Below the pieces are notes generated by a model. It was not told where the DNA came from and made no database searches. It saw nothing but the letters and a program-made list of their open reading frames with translations. A stretch of 64,000 bases of DNA from Psychrobacter aquimaris (lineage in GTDB: Bacteria; Pseudomonadota; Gammaproteobacteria; Pseudomonadales; Moraxellaceae), in NCBI RefSeq assembly GCF_016107525.1, contig NZ_JABASR010000011.1:1-64000 (forward strand), written 5' to 3'. Below are positions 18,806-26,845 of the stretch, piece by piece; position 1 is the first letter of the stretch, and every line of letters begins with the position of its first letter. The translations under genes were made by a program, and so were the position numbers.

Positions 18806-19876
18806 ATGCTGACTACTAACCAAACCTCGCAGGGTACAATCACTGCTGTGGCTGCAAATTTTTTATACTCATTGCTGTTCCTATTTGGTTTGCTGCTGCA
18901 ACCATTATCAGGTACGCAAGTCGCTTCGTGGCGTGTGCTGACGATGTTTTTTAGTTTGGTGCTGCTAGTCAGTTTGCTAAAGCAATGGCAGCATATTTTT
19001 GACTATTTAAAAACATTAAAAAATGCAAAAGAGTGGTTTTTATTTATATTACCCACACCGATTTTGGGCGCGCAAATCTGGATATTTATGTGGGCGCCAG
19101 TCAATGGCTTGGGGCTTGAGGTGACGTTGGGCTACTTCTTATACCCAATGATCATGATCGTGGTCGGTCGCTTCTTTTATAGTGAAGACATGAGTTTGCT
19201 ACAGTGGGCTGCGATCATATGTGCAGGTCTCGGTATTGCTTACGATATCTTTGAATATGGTGCGATCTCTTGGGCGACTTTGTTTGTGTGCTTGGGTTAT
19301 CCTCCTTATTATCTGTTACGTCGTAAATTGGCCGTACCGCCTATCACAGGCTTGATCTCTGATCTTGTGTTGTTATTGCCCGTGGTATTGGTTGCGCTGT
19401 ATATGAATGGGGGCTTTGAGGTGGCAATAACCAACCATAAGCTTTGGTATCTGTTGCCGTTATTGGGCATTATCAGTACCGCTGCGATGTCACTGACGAT
19501 GGTAGCGAGCCAAAAGCTGCCTGTCTCATTATTTGGGACTTTGTGCTACCTTGAACCAATATTCTTATTCGTGTTTTCGATTGCGATTTTGGATCGTAAC
19601 TTACATGATGGTGGATCCATGCTGATGTACAGCATGATTTTTGTCGCATTGCTTATTATGATTGCTGATAGTGCACTGGGTTATATGGCACGCAAACGTG
19701 ACGACCGTTTGCATGGCTACAATGAGCCACAAGTAGGCAGTTTTCCGCCACGACGTCGCCTGAAAAATCGCCGTATCAAAGGTGTGCTAATGGCGCACCG
19801 ATTCCGCCAAATTAAAAAGTATCAGCAAAAGATAAATAAGATGACGCGCAAAATTGAAGAGTTACATGCTAAATAA
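18806..19876 (+). CDS. EamA/RarD-family transporter, copy 2
   Basis: Second tandem copy of the RarD-like transporter, 356 residues, about ten membrane helices. It carries the same landmarks as copy 1: GTQVASWRV, FMWAPVNG, the GYPPYYLLRR motif, and a basic tail with SFPPRRRLKN. The frame is open back to 18701, but that part translates a terminator hairpin and has no homology to copy 1. ATG 18806 aligns exactly with the copy 1 start (MLTTNQT in both) and is preceded by AAAGGCTGTTGTA. Divergence is spread along the whole protein, so the duplication is not recent; the two may have different substrates. Confidence 0.88.
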   Translation: MLTTNQTSQGTITAVAANFLYSLLFLFGLLLQPLSGTQVASWRVLTMFFSLVLLVSLLKQWQHIFDYLKTLKNAKEWFLFILPTPILGAQIWIFMWAPVNGLGLEVTLGYFLYPMIMIVVGRFFYSEDMSLLQWAAIICAGLGIAYDIFEYGAISWATLFVCLGYPPYYLLRRKLAVPPITGLISDLVLLLPVVLVALYMNGGFEVAITNHKLWYLLPLLGIISTAAMSLTMVASQKLPVSLFGTLCYLEPIFLFVFSIAILDRNLHDGGSMLMYSMIFVALLIMIADSALGYMARKRDDRLHGYNEPQVGSFPPRRRLKNRRIKGVLMAHRFRQIKKYQQKINKMTRKIEELHAK

Positions 19877-19983
19877 CACTTGCTAGTTAAGTCAGATGAG
19901 TTGGACTTGGCAGGCAGTGTTTTTCGTCATCGTTCTACAAACTTGTAGTGTTAAAGGGGCGCAAATTACGCTATCATCGAGGG

Positions 19984-20018
19984 CAGTGCTGTCACGCTTA
20001 ATTGGAAGCGTGGCACTG
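19984..20018 (+). repeat. Inverted repeat in the leader of the glutathione S-transferase gene
   Basis: CACGCTT (19993-19999) pairs with AAGCGTG (20006-20012), and the stem extends through CAGTGC (19984-19989) and GCACTG (20013-20018) with a 3-nt bulge. No T-run follows. It ends 50 bp before the start codon and may be a leader structure or operator. Confidence 0.4.
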
Positions 20019-20068
20019 TATCAAAGAGATTATGGCTGATTTAAAACAATATAAAACTAGGACGGTTT

Positions 20069-20737
20069 ATGTTAACTCTGCATCATTTAAACAATTCGCG
20101 CTCGTTTCGTATTTTATGGTTACTAGAAGAGTTGGGGCTCGATTATGAGCTGATCACCTATGAGCGTACTAAGGCGCATCTTGCACCTGAGAGCTTAAAG
20201 AAAGTGCATCCGTTAGGACACACGCCGGTGCTTGAAGTCGGTGATCGCGCGTTGGCTGAGTCAGGTTTTATTATTGAATACTTGCTGAGACACTACGATA
20301 AGGAACATCAGTTTAAGCCTTCTGATGATAACGAGTCGGCGTGGGAAGCCTATACTTTTTGGCTGCATTTTGCTGAAGCTTCGGCGATGCCACCATTGGT
20401 CATGCGTCTGGTATTTAACAAAGTGGTTGAACGATCACCCATGCTGATCAAGCCGATAAGTAAAGGGATTCGCAAACAAGTTGAAGATGGAATGATCAAC
20501 AATAATATAGTGAATAACTTAAATCTGATGGAGAAGCAGCTACAAGATAGTCACTGGTTCGCTGGTGAAGCATTCAGTGCCGCTGATATCCAAATGCATC
20601 TTGCAGTTGTGGGTGCCAATGCTGGTACAGGATTAGATAGCAGTAAATATGCCAATATCTTAATCTGGCTAAAACGCTGTGAAGAGCGCGATGCTTTTAA
20701 GCGTGCAGAAGAAAAGGGCGGTCGTTTGCAGTTCTAA
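20069..20737 (+). CDS. Glutathione S-transferase family protein
   Basis: Soluble GST-fold protein. The thioredoxin-like N-domain starts MLTLHHLNNSRSFRILWLL, with the Ser of NSRS in the position of the catalytic/GSH-activating residue, the cis-Pro in HTPVLEVG and the GSH-binding Glu-Ser in LAESGFIIEYL. The alpha-helical C-domain follows to residue 222, a normal length. The specific substrate cannot be inferred. ATG 20069 has TAGGA six bases upstream. A hairpin stands in the leader and a terminator follows the gene. Confidence 0.9.
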   Translation: MLTLHHLNNSRSFRILWLLEELGLDYELITYERTKAHLAPESLKKVHPLGHTPVLEVGDRALAESGFIIEYLLRHYDKEHQFKPSDDNESAWEAYTFWLHFAEASAMPPLVMRLVFNKVVERSPMLIKPISKGIRKQVEDGMINNNIVNNLNLMEKQLQDSHWFAGEAFSAADIQMHLAVVGANAGTGLDSSKYANILIWLKRCEERDAFKRAEEKGGRLQF

Positions 20738-20785
20738 ACGAGGCGCATTTAATCGTTAATAAATGACTAATTTGATATTAAAACG

Positions 20786-20820
20786 AAAGGTTTTGTTTAT
20801 TTATAGACAAAACCTTTTTT
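20786..20820 (+). terminator. Terminator after the GST gene
   Basis: AAAGGTTTTGT (20786-20796) pairs with ACAAAACCTTT (20807-20817) and continues into a T-run. It ends 10 bp before the next start codon, whose ribosome site TAGGA follows immediately. Confidence 0.75.
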
Positions 20821-20830
20821 AGGATAAAAA

Positions 20831-21073
20831 ATGACAGAGCTGAATAAATCAAATAACAAAAATACCGATACTGGTATTGCTGCTGACGGTAATGTGCATA
20901 GCCAGCAAGTATCCATTAAAGCATGGTCACAAAAATTGCTCGTAGTGATTCTATGCATTGCCAGCTTTTATGGCGGCTGGAAATCTTATGAGTCTAATAT
21001 GGTCAGTGAATGTACGGCCAATGGCGGGAAAATGATTGAAGGTCAAAGAACCATGCTATGTCAGTCGTCATAG
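20831..21073 (+). CDS. Small single-pass membrane protein (80 aa), function unknown
   Basis: Not recognised. A polar N-terminal ~33 residues rich in Asn and Thr, one membrane helix (about residues 36-50, KLLVVILCIASFYGGW), and a short C-terminal part with two cysteines (SECTANGG and MLCQSS). The cysteines could form a disulfide if that side is periplasmic, which fits an N-in, C-out topology. The start has AGGA about seven bases upstream. RNase Z follows 31 bp later, so the two may be co-transcribed. Confidence 0.65.
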   Translation: MTELNKSNNKNTDTGIAADGNVHSQQVSIKAWSQKLLVVILCIASFYGGWKSYESNMVSECTANGGKMIEGQRTMLCQSS

Positions 21074-21104
21074 AAAATAAGGAATTAGCTAAAAGAGTTT
21101 GTCT

Positions 21105-22214
21105 ATGTTAAAGCTAACCTTTTTGGGTACCTCCGCAGGTGTGCCAACCAAACAACGTAATGTGACCGCCTTGGCGATCGAATGCTTGAATCCTCATACT
21201 TCTGGGTCACAGCAAGGCAGTCAAAATAAAAAATCGCGCCCATGGCTATTGATTGATTGCGGTGAAGGCACGCAGCAGCAACTATTACATACCAAGCTCT
21301 CCTTACGTCAATTAACGGCTATTTGTATTACGCACGTCCATGGCGACCATTGTTATGGCCTGCCAGGACTGCTGGCGAGTGCCGCGATGTCAGGTCGCCG
21401 TGAGCCACTGACGCTCATTGCACCAAAAGCCATCTCGGCGCTGCTTGATGCCTTTATCCTACATACTGAATTATATTTGCCTTTTACTCTCAATTTTGCG
21501 TCGATAGAGGATTTGTTGTCGCAAGAAGATAATAAGGGTAAAGTAAAAATCGACTTGGATAATCAACATCAGCTTATGATAGACGTCTATCCTTTATCAC
21601 ATCGTGTGCCATCTCATGGATTCGGTATCACGCAAACCATCAGCCGTCGCACGCTCAACACCGATAAATTGACAGTCGATGGTATCCCAGCAAGTGCACT
21701 ATGGGGCAAGCTACAACAAGGCGAAGACGTCATCACTAAAGATGGTCAGCACTTGCAGTCAGCAGACTATGTCAATAATAAGACGCAGCGGACAAAAGTG
21801 GTGGTAGCAGGGGACAATGATACGCCAGACTGTTTGAGCACAGCGGTTATGGATGCGGATTTGTTGGTGCATGAGGCCACTTATACGCACGAGGTCATGA
21901 TGGCTATTCAAGCCAGAAACCCTGACTTTGACCCCATGCATAGCAGCGCTCATGTGGTGGGTACATTCGCGCAAAAAATGAACCTGAAAAACATCATTTT
22001 GACCCACTTTAGCGCTCGTTATCAGGGCTTTGATAATCCAGATAGCGAAACGCCAAATATGGCATATATTCGCTTAGATGCGCAAAGTGTCTATCAAGGC
22101 AATCTATGGCTGGCAGCCGATTTTGACCAATATATGGTAAATGGTGCAGTTGATTTGGAAGACGGTACGAAGAGTAGCCGCGTACAATATTTAGGGTCTG
22201 CACGCGGTCGTTAA
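21105..22214 (+). CDS. rnz: Ribonuclease Z (tRNA 3'-processing endonuclease)
   Basis: Metallo-beta-lactamase-fold, zinc-dependent endonuclease that trims 3' trailers of tRNA precursors. Visible signatures are LGTSAGVPTKQRN, the zinc motif THVHGDHCYGLPGL, GDNDTPDCL (metal-binding Asp), HEATY and the final LTHFSARY. The 371 residues are longer than the usual ~305-330, with an insert around the NPHTSGSQQ segment and another near residue 150. ATG 21105 is preferred to TTG 21099: it begins MLKLTFLG like orthologs and AAGAG lies seven bases upstream. Confidence 0.93.
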   Translation: MLKLTFLGTSAGVPTKQRNVTALAIECLNPHTSGSQQGSQNKKSRPWLLIDCGEGTQQQLLHTKLSLRQLTAICITHVHGDHCYGLPGLLASAAMSGRREPLTLIAPKAISALLDAFILHTELYLPFTLNFASIEDLLSQEDNKGKVKIDLDNQHQLMIDVYPLSHRVPSHGFGITQTISRRTLNTDKLTVDGIPASALWGKLQQGEDVITKDGQHLQSADYVNNKTQRTKVVVAGDNDTPDCLSTAVMDADLLVHEATYTHEVMMAIQARNPDFDPMHSSAHVVGTFAQKMNLKNIILTHFSARYQGFDNPDSETPNMAYIRLDAQSVYQGNLWLAADFDQYMVNGAVDLEDGTKSSRVQYLGSARGR

Positions 22215-22253
22215 GCGCTGAGCGCCGTCATAAAAATAACTTTTAATTAAGTT

Positions 22254-23261
22254 TTACGACTGACTGTCTTCAGCTGCTAATCGTGTCTGTCCTATCCAGT
22301 AGCGGCTAAATTGATACGCCACTCGTCCTGAACGTCCACCGCGCTCTGATGCCCAGCGCAATGCTGCTGCTCTGATATTATCAGGTAGTGTATTGTTGGT
22401 TGTTTCGACATCAACTTTTTGAGGGTCACTTGCTGTACTATCATTTACTTTAGCGTCATTTGCTTTAACGTCATTTGTATTATCTATACTAGGGTTTGGC
22501 GAAAGTGATAAATAATGGTGCACGATGTGTAAATAGGTGTTTTGATCCATTGGATGAAATGACAGCCATAAACCAAAGCGATCAGACAGCGATACTGTCT
22601 CATCAATGGTTTCGTAAGGATTGACTTCATCGGTTTGACCGTTATAAATATTGACATTGTCTTTCATTAGCTGAGGCAACAGATGACGGCGGTTACTGGT
22701 TGCATAGACCAATAACTTGTCTTGCTCCGAGTCTAGCGAGCCGTCCAATACGCTTTTTAACGTCCGATAACTCTCGTCTTGACCGTTAAATGCTAAGTCA
22801 TCACAGTACACCACATAGTGACAACCACAATCAGCTGGTAGCGCATTAATGGCGGCGCGTATCTTATCAAGCACCCGCAGGTCATCACGGGCAATTTCAA
22901 TAATGCGCAGTCCTTCGCTATGATAGGCTTGTAGCAATGCCCGAATCAGCGATGATTTGCCTGCACCACGTGTTCCTGTCATTAAGACATGATTGGCAGG
23001 ATAGCCCTTTAGAAACTGGCGCGTGTTTTGTACCAGTTTTGCCTTTTGGATATCGATACCATGTAGGTCGTCTAAACTTAAAAATAAGTTAACTGCCAAT
23101 GGCTCTAAATGTCCATTATGACCACCGACCCAGCGATAGGCTAGTTGAGCAGGATCAATCTCGATAGTGGGCGTGACTTGCTCTTGTAAATACTGTCCGA
23201 GTAAATCCAATAAATGGTCAGGCAGGGCGTAATTCGTAACAGGCTTAGTGGATTGGGGCAT
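22254..23261 (-). CDS. DUF815-family AAA+ ATPase
   Basis: Cytoplasmic P-loop ATPase of the DUF815 family; the physiological role is not established. Walker A is GTRGAGKSS (residues 96-104) and Walker B is HYVVYCDDLAF near 150. The motif VYATSNRRHLLP is likely sensor 1, and the SDRFGLWLSF segment is typical of this family. A low-complexity insert rich in Asn, Asp and Val occurs at about 255-295, before the C-terminal lid with ARRWASERGGRSGR-like residues (here ALRWASERGGRSGR). It is convergent with rnz and divergent from the kinase gene. Confidence 0.85.
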   Translation of the reverse strand: MPQSTKPVTNYALPDHLLDLLGQYLQEQVTPTIEIDPAQLAYRWVGGHNGHLEPLAVNLFLSLDDLHGIDIQKAKLVQNTRQFLKGYPANHVLMTGTRGAGKSSLIRALLQAYHSEGLRIIEIARDDLRVLDKIRAAINALPADCGCHYVVYCDDLAFNGQDESYRTLKSVLDGSLDSEQDKLLVYATSNRRHLLPQLMKDNVNIYNGQTDEVNPYETIDETVSLSDRFGLWLSFHPMDQNTYLHIVHHYLSLSPNPSIDNTNDVKANDAKVNDSTASDPQKVDVETTNNTLPDNIRAAALRWASERGGRSGRVAYQFSRYWIGQTRLAAEDSQS

Positions 23262-23502
23262 AATACTCAGTCGCTCATAAAAATTAAAATGACGTTCGGC
23301 ATACTAGGACGTGTTCTCAATTCAATCGAATATCTTTTAAATGGGCTAAAAATGGCTAAATTTTGCCAAACATCGTCAAATAGCTTATCAATATCTCGAT
23401 ATAATTTGCGCTACTTTCCTTGTTTGACGGCAATTTATCTCATTTTTATCACCATTTTTAAAATGAGGACACGCCCTAGCTATATAGAGGTATCACTTTA
23501 TC

Positions 23503-24546
23503 ATGAAACATAGTGCCAGTAATTCCTCTAATGCAAAAGCGAGTGCAAAACACACAGGTACAGAACGAGCGTTTTTGAAACAAGTATTACAAACGCAAGC
23601 TCAGAAAATTTTGCCAACATTGACTACGTTATTCTCAAGCTTGAATTATAGCGAGGTATCACATCAGCGCATCAGCCAGCAAAGTAACAATAACGAGAAT
23701 GACTACCAAGGCTTGACGCGTGCCCAGCATACACAGTTTGGTCGAGTGATGATTAAATGGCAGTTAACGGCTGCTACCAATCAAAATTTGGCTGGCTTAA
23801 ATCATGAAGCTAATGTTCTAAAATTTATCAATACTTTATCAGCCAATCAAAAGAGATTTCAAGACAGTCTTTTTGCTATTGCTCCGCCAATGCTCGCTTA
23901 TGAAACTCTAAGGGTACAGGTATTAGATCAGTTTTCGCAGCTAACAATATTTGCTATGCCATATTATCTGAATGGTAGTTTGGCAACTCAGCTTAACGCT
24001 CGAAATTACTCGTCATTGACCGCTCCACGAAAGCATCATTTTCTTGTGCAGTCTGCGCACCGCATAGCCACTCTACATAGCGCTGGTTGGTTACATAATG
24101 ATATTAAACCCAGTAATATTTTGCTAGATGATTTTTTGCCAAATCATGCGGATGATAGCAGTATCAAGGCTGATTTATGGTTAACCGATTTTGCCTTAGC
24201 AGAATGTCTTAACACCCCTAGTTTGGCAAGTCCTGCTGGTACACCAGCGTATCTTGCCCCTGAGCGCTGGCAGGGACAGAGTGCAACAGTACAAAGCGAT
24301 ATTTATGCGTTTGGCATCATGATGACTGAGATATTAGTAGCTGACCGACCATTTAATATAGACCCTCAAAGTAATCAGTCCATGACAGATTGGGCCATTC
24401 AGCACTGCCAGCAGCCTATTCCAAAATTACCGTTAGAATATAGTCACTATCAAGGTATCATTGATAAAGCATTGGCAAAGCAGGTGGAGAGAAGGTATCA
24501 AAATATGGAGCAGATACTTTTAGATTTAGAAAGTATTGATAGGTAA
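23503..24546 (+). CDS. Hanks-type serine/threonine protein kinase-like protein
   Basis: Single-domain, soluble eukaryotic-like kinase without a membrane segment or sensor domain. Residues seen are Lys85 (VMIKW, ATP lysine), Glu102 (helix C), HNDIKPSN with catalytic Asp200 and Asn205, APE at 252-254 and DIYAFG (266-271). The magnesium motif DFG is DFA (229-231): the metal-binding Asp is kept but the glycine is lost. No clear glycine-rich loop is visible. It may be an active kinase with an altered activation segment; substrate unknown. GAGG lies about 12 bases before the ATG, so the ribosome site is weak. The N-terminal ~70 residues are polar and probably disordered. Confidence 0.8.
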   Translation: MKHSASNSSNAKASAKHTGTERAFLKQVLQTQAQKILPTLTTLFSSLNYSEVSHQRISQQSNNNENDYQGLTRAQHTQFGRVMIKWQLTAATNQNLAGLNHEANVLKFINTLSANQKRFQDSLFAIAPPMLAYETLRVQVLDQFSQLTIFAMPYYLNGSLATQLNARNYSSLTAPRKHHFLVQSAHRIATLHSAGWLHNDIKPSNILLDDFLPNHADDSSIKADLWLTDFALAECLNTPSLASPAGTPAYLAPERWQGQSATVQSDIYAFGIMMTEILVADRPFNIDPQSNQSMTDWAIQHCQQPIPKLPLEYSHYQGIIDKALAKQVERRYQNMEQILLDLESIDR

Positions 24547-24611
24547 TGAATCTAAACAAATGAATCAGAAAATATAGATTCGTCAAACTCTAAATACAAA
24601 AAGAACAGACA

Positions 24612-24640
24612 CAAAAAAAACCTGCTAAAAAGCAGGCTTT
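24612..24640 (-). terminator. Terminator of tRNA-Leu
   Basis: On the minus strand GCCTGCT, loop, AGCAGG is followed by a run of eight T (plus-strand A-run 24613-24620). It lies about 30 nt after the tRNA 3' end at 24672. It also falls behind the kinase gene on the other strand, where the tail is poorer in T. Confidence 0.75.
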
Positions 24641-24671
24641 AATATTTGGTCTAAGATGTACTATCCGAAAA

Positions 24672-24756
24672 TGGTGGGGCTGGAGAGACTCGAACTCTCA
24701 CACCTTGCGGCGCCAGAACCTAAATCTGGTGCGTCTACCAATTCCGCCACAGCCCC
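24672..24756 (-). tRNA. tRNA-Leu (anticodon TAG)
   Basis: Complete 85-nt class II tRNA on the minus strand with encoded CCA. The acceptor stem GGGGCTG pairs with CAGCCCC, the anticodon loop TTTAGGT gives TAG, and the long variable arm TGGCGCCGCAAGGTG identifies a leucine-type tRNA. The T-loop is GTTCGAGTC. Promoter and terminator are both visible. Confidence 0.97.
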
Positions 24757-24844
24757 ATTTTCGTTACTCTATCATCAAAAGCGATTAAATTCAAACGCTA
24801 TCTAGATAGTTAACTGATTCGGTAGTGCGTCTCAGTGGTTGGCT

Positions 24845-24872
24845 ATTATATAGAGTTTGAAAAGTTTGGCAA
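24845..24872 (-). promoter_or_regulatory. sigma70 promoter of tRNA-Leu
   Basis: Minus strand: -35 TTGCCA (24867-24872), a 16-bp spacer and -10 TATAAT (24845-24850). The geometry matches the tRNA-Val promoter at 159-186. The leader to the tRNA is about 80 nt. Confidence 0.7.
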
Positions 24873-24970
24873 CCCCTATTTGCATTTATTTTTAAATATT
24901 TATCATTTATTTTCACTTATTTTTATAAGATATTGATATTAATGGTATTTAATTTTATGGGTTTGCAGTT

Positions 24971-26785
24971 TTAATAATGATTCTTTTGTCCTTCTTCTGA
25001 AGAAATATCTAATTGCTGTAATTTGCGTGTTAGGGTGTTGCGTCCCCAACCGAGTAAATTGGCGGCTGCTATCTTTTTGCCACCACTATGGTTGAGCGCT
25101 GCTGTCAATAAAACGCGTTCAAACTCAGGGGTTGCCGTCTGCAAAATATCGGTTTCTCCTGTTTGTAGAGATTGCTCAGCCCAAGCAGCCAATGCTTGTT
25201 GCCAACTTAAACTATGGGAATGAGAGCGTATTTGGTCATTTTGAATCATAGCTTGTGAGGGTAGACTTTGCTCTTGATACGCTTCTAAATCAGATGAGAG
25301 ATTAGCAAGTAGCTCTGGTGGCAAGTCATCAACCATCACTGTGTCGCCTGTGGCCATCACGGTCAACCAAAGGCAGACATTCTCTAGTTGACGGACATTA
25401 CCACGCCACTCAAAAGCCTGCATGATATGTAGCGCCGTCGGATGTAGCTGTTTCTCTGCACTATTCATCTGCTCAGCCGCGCGCTGCATAAAGTAGTTGG
25501 CTAATGCTGGAATGTCTTCAGGTCGTGTCCGTAATGGTGGTAACGGCAAACGAATAACGTTAAGGCGATAAAACAGATCTTCACGAAATTTGCCTTGTTT
25601 GACCAGTTCTTCTAAGTTTTGATGGGTAGCGGCAATGATGCGTACATTCACTTTGACCGGCTGCTGTCCACCTACGCGAAAAAACTCACCATTGGCCAGT
25701 ACTCGTAGCAGCCGAGTTTGGGTGCTATAAGGCATATCGCCAATTTCATCTAAAAACAATGTCCCACCATCCGCTTGCTCAAAACGCCCTTGTCGCGTCG
25801 TCGTCGCACCAGTAAATGCTCCTTTTTCATGACCAAATAATTCAGATTCAATCAAATCATGTGGAATGGCGGCCATATTGAGGGCAATAAAAGGTTGCTG
25901 GTGACGCGGTGAATGCTGGTGCAAAGCACTGGCGACCAATTCTTTACCAGTTCCTGATTCACCAGTAATCAAGACGGTAATGGGTGAGTGTGCCAATCTG
26001 CCAATGGCACGAAACACCGTCTGCATCGCTTGTGATTGCCCAATGATGCCGCTGGGATTGTCATTGGCGCTGATGGCAGGTTTAACGTTGGTTTTATGGT
26101 TGGATGTTTTATTGGTTTTGCTGACCAGAGTAGCCTTGCTAGCAAGCTTGGGTCTGGTATCGGTATCGGGTTTTACCTGCATATTGGGTAAAATATTTGA
26201 TGGATTTGTAGTGATGGTCTTCGGAGCAGGTTCAGGAGTAGAGTTTGCTACCGCCATATTGGGCTGATAATTAATGGCTTTATAAATCGTTACGACTGCA
26301 TCATCCAAGTCAAAAGGTTTTGGCAGGTATTCAAAAGCACCTGTTTGATAGCTATTAATAGCAGAAGTGAGGTCGGAATGCGCCGTCATAATGACAATGG
26401 GCAGCTTAGGGAAGTGCTCATGTACCCAATCGCTAAAAGACAAACCATCCATCATGGGCATACGAATATCGGTCAATATCACATCGGGCAACTGAGCGGC
26501 TGATTCCTGCTGTTGTAAAATATCGTTGAGACGTGTCCACGCTGCTTGCGCTTGGGTAAAGCTGATAACGTTGAGACCTGCATCCTCAAAAGTATCTGCC
26601 AACACCAAGCGCAATGCTGCATCGTCATCGATGAGCCATAAAGTTGCAGGGTTATCCTCAGGCGCATTATTGACCGTGACTTTTATAGCGTGGTTATCAG
26701 ATTCTCGTATAGCTGGATTATCTGATGTTTGGGCAGAGCCTTGATTGTCGCTGTTAGGTGTGGCTTTGTCATTATATGCAGTCAT
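24971..26785 (-). CDS. glnG: Nitrogen regulation response regulator NtrC
   Basis: Sigma54-dependent enhancer-binding activator that turns on nitrogen-assimilation genes when phosphorylated by NtrB. Domain order: polar N-tail (1-45), receiver with acidic pocket DDD (53-55) and phospho-acceptor Asp106, AAA+ domain with Walker A GESGTGKE (275-282), the sigma54-contact loop GAFTGA (322-327), and a C-terminal Fis-type HTH. At 604 residues it is ~130 longer than E. coli NtrC; the excess is the N-tail and a ~75-residue Lys/Thr/Asn-rich linker (170-245). It follows ntrB by 60 bp on the same strand, so the two form one operon. Confidence 0.95.
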   Translation of the reverse strand: MTAYNDKATPNSDNQGSAQTSDNPAIRESDNHAIKVTVNNAPEDNPATLWLIDDDAALRLVLADTFEDAGLNVISFTQAQAAWTRLNDILQQQESAAQLPDVILTDIRMPMMDGLSFSDWVHEHFPKLPIVIMTAHSDLTSAINSYQTGAFEYLPKPFDLDDAVVTIYKAINYQPNMAVANSTPEPAPKTITTNPSNILPNMQVKPDTDTRPKLASKATLVSKTNKTSNHKTNVKPAISANDNPSGIIGQSQAMQTVFRAIGRLAHSPITVLITGESGTGKELVASALHQHSPRHQQPFIALNMAAIPHDLIESELFGHEKGAFTGATTTRQGRFEQADGGTLFLDEIGDMPYSTQTRLLRVLANGEFFRVGGQQPVKVNVRIIAATHQNLEELVKQGKFREDLFYRLNVIRLPLPPLRTRPEDIPALANYFMQRAAEQMNSAEKQLHPTALHIMQAFEWRGNVRQLENVCLWLTVMATGDTVMVDDLPPELLANLSSDLEAYQEQSLPSQAMIQNDQIRSHSHSLSWQQALAAWAEQSLQTGETDILQTATPEFERVLLTAALNHSGGKKIAAANLLGWGRNTLTRKLQQLDISSEEGQKNHY

Positions 26786-26845
26786 TTATCAGGCCTAATA
26801 AGCAAGTGATTCAGGGTTATTGTTTCATAGGTTGGTTCAAGGTTT

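Noticed and set aside
23214-23513. 99-residue frame upstream of and overlapping the kinase gene
   Set aside because: It begins inside the antisense of the DUF815 gene start, has no ribosome site and unremarkable composition; judged a chance frame.
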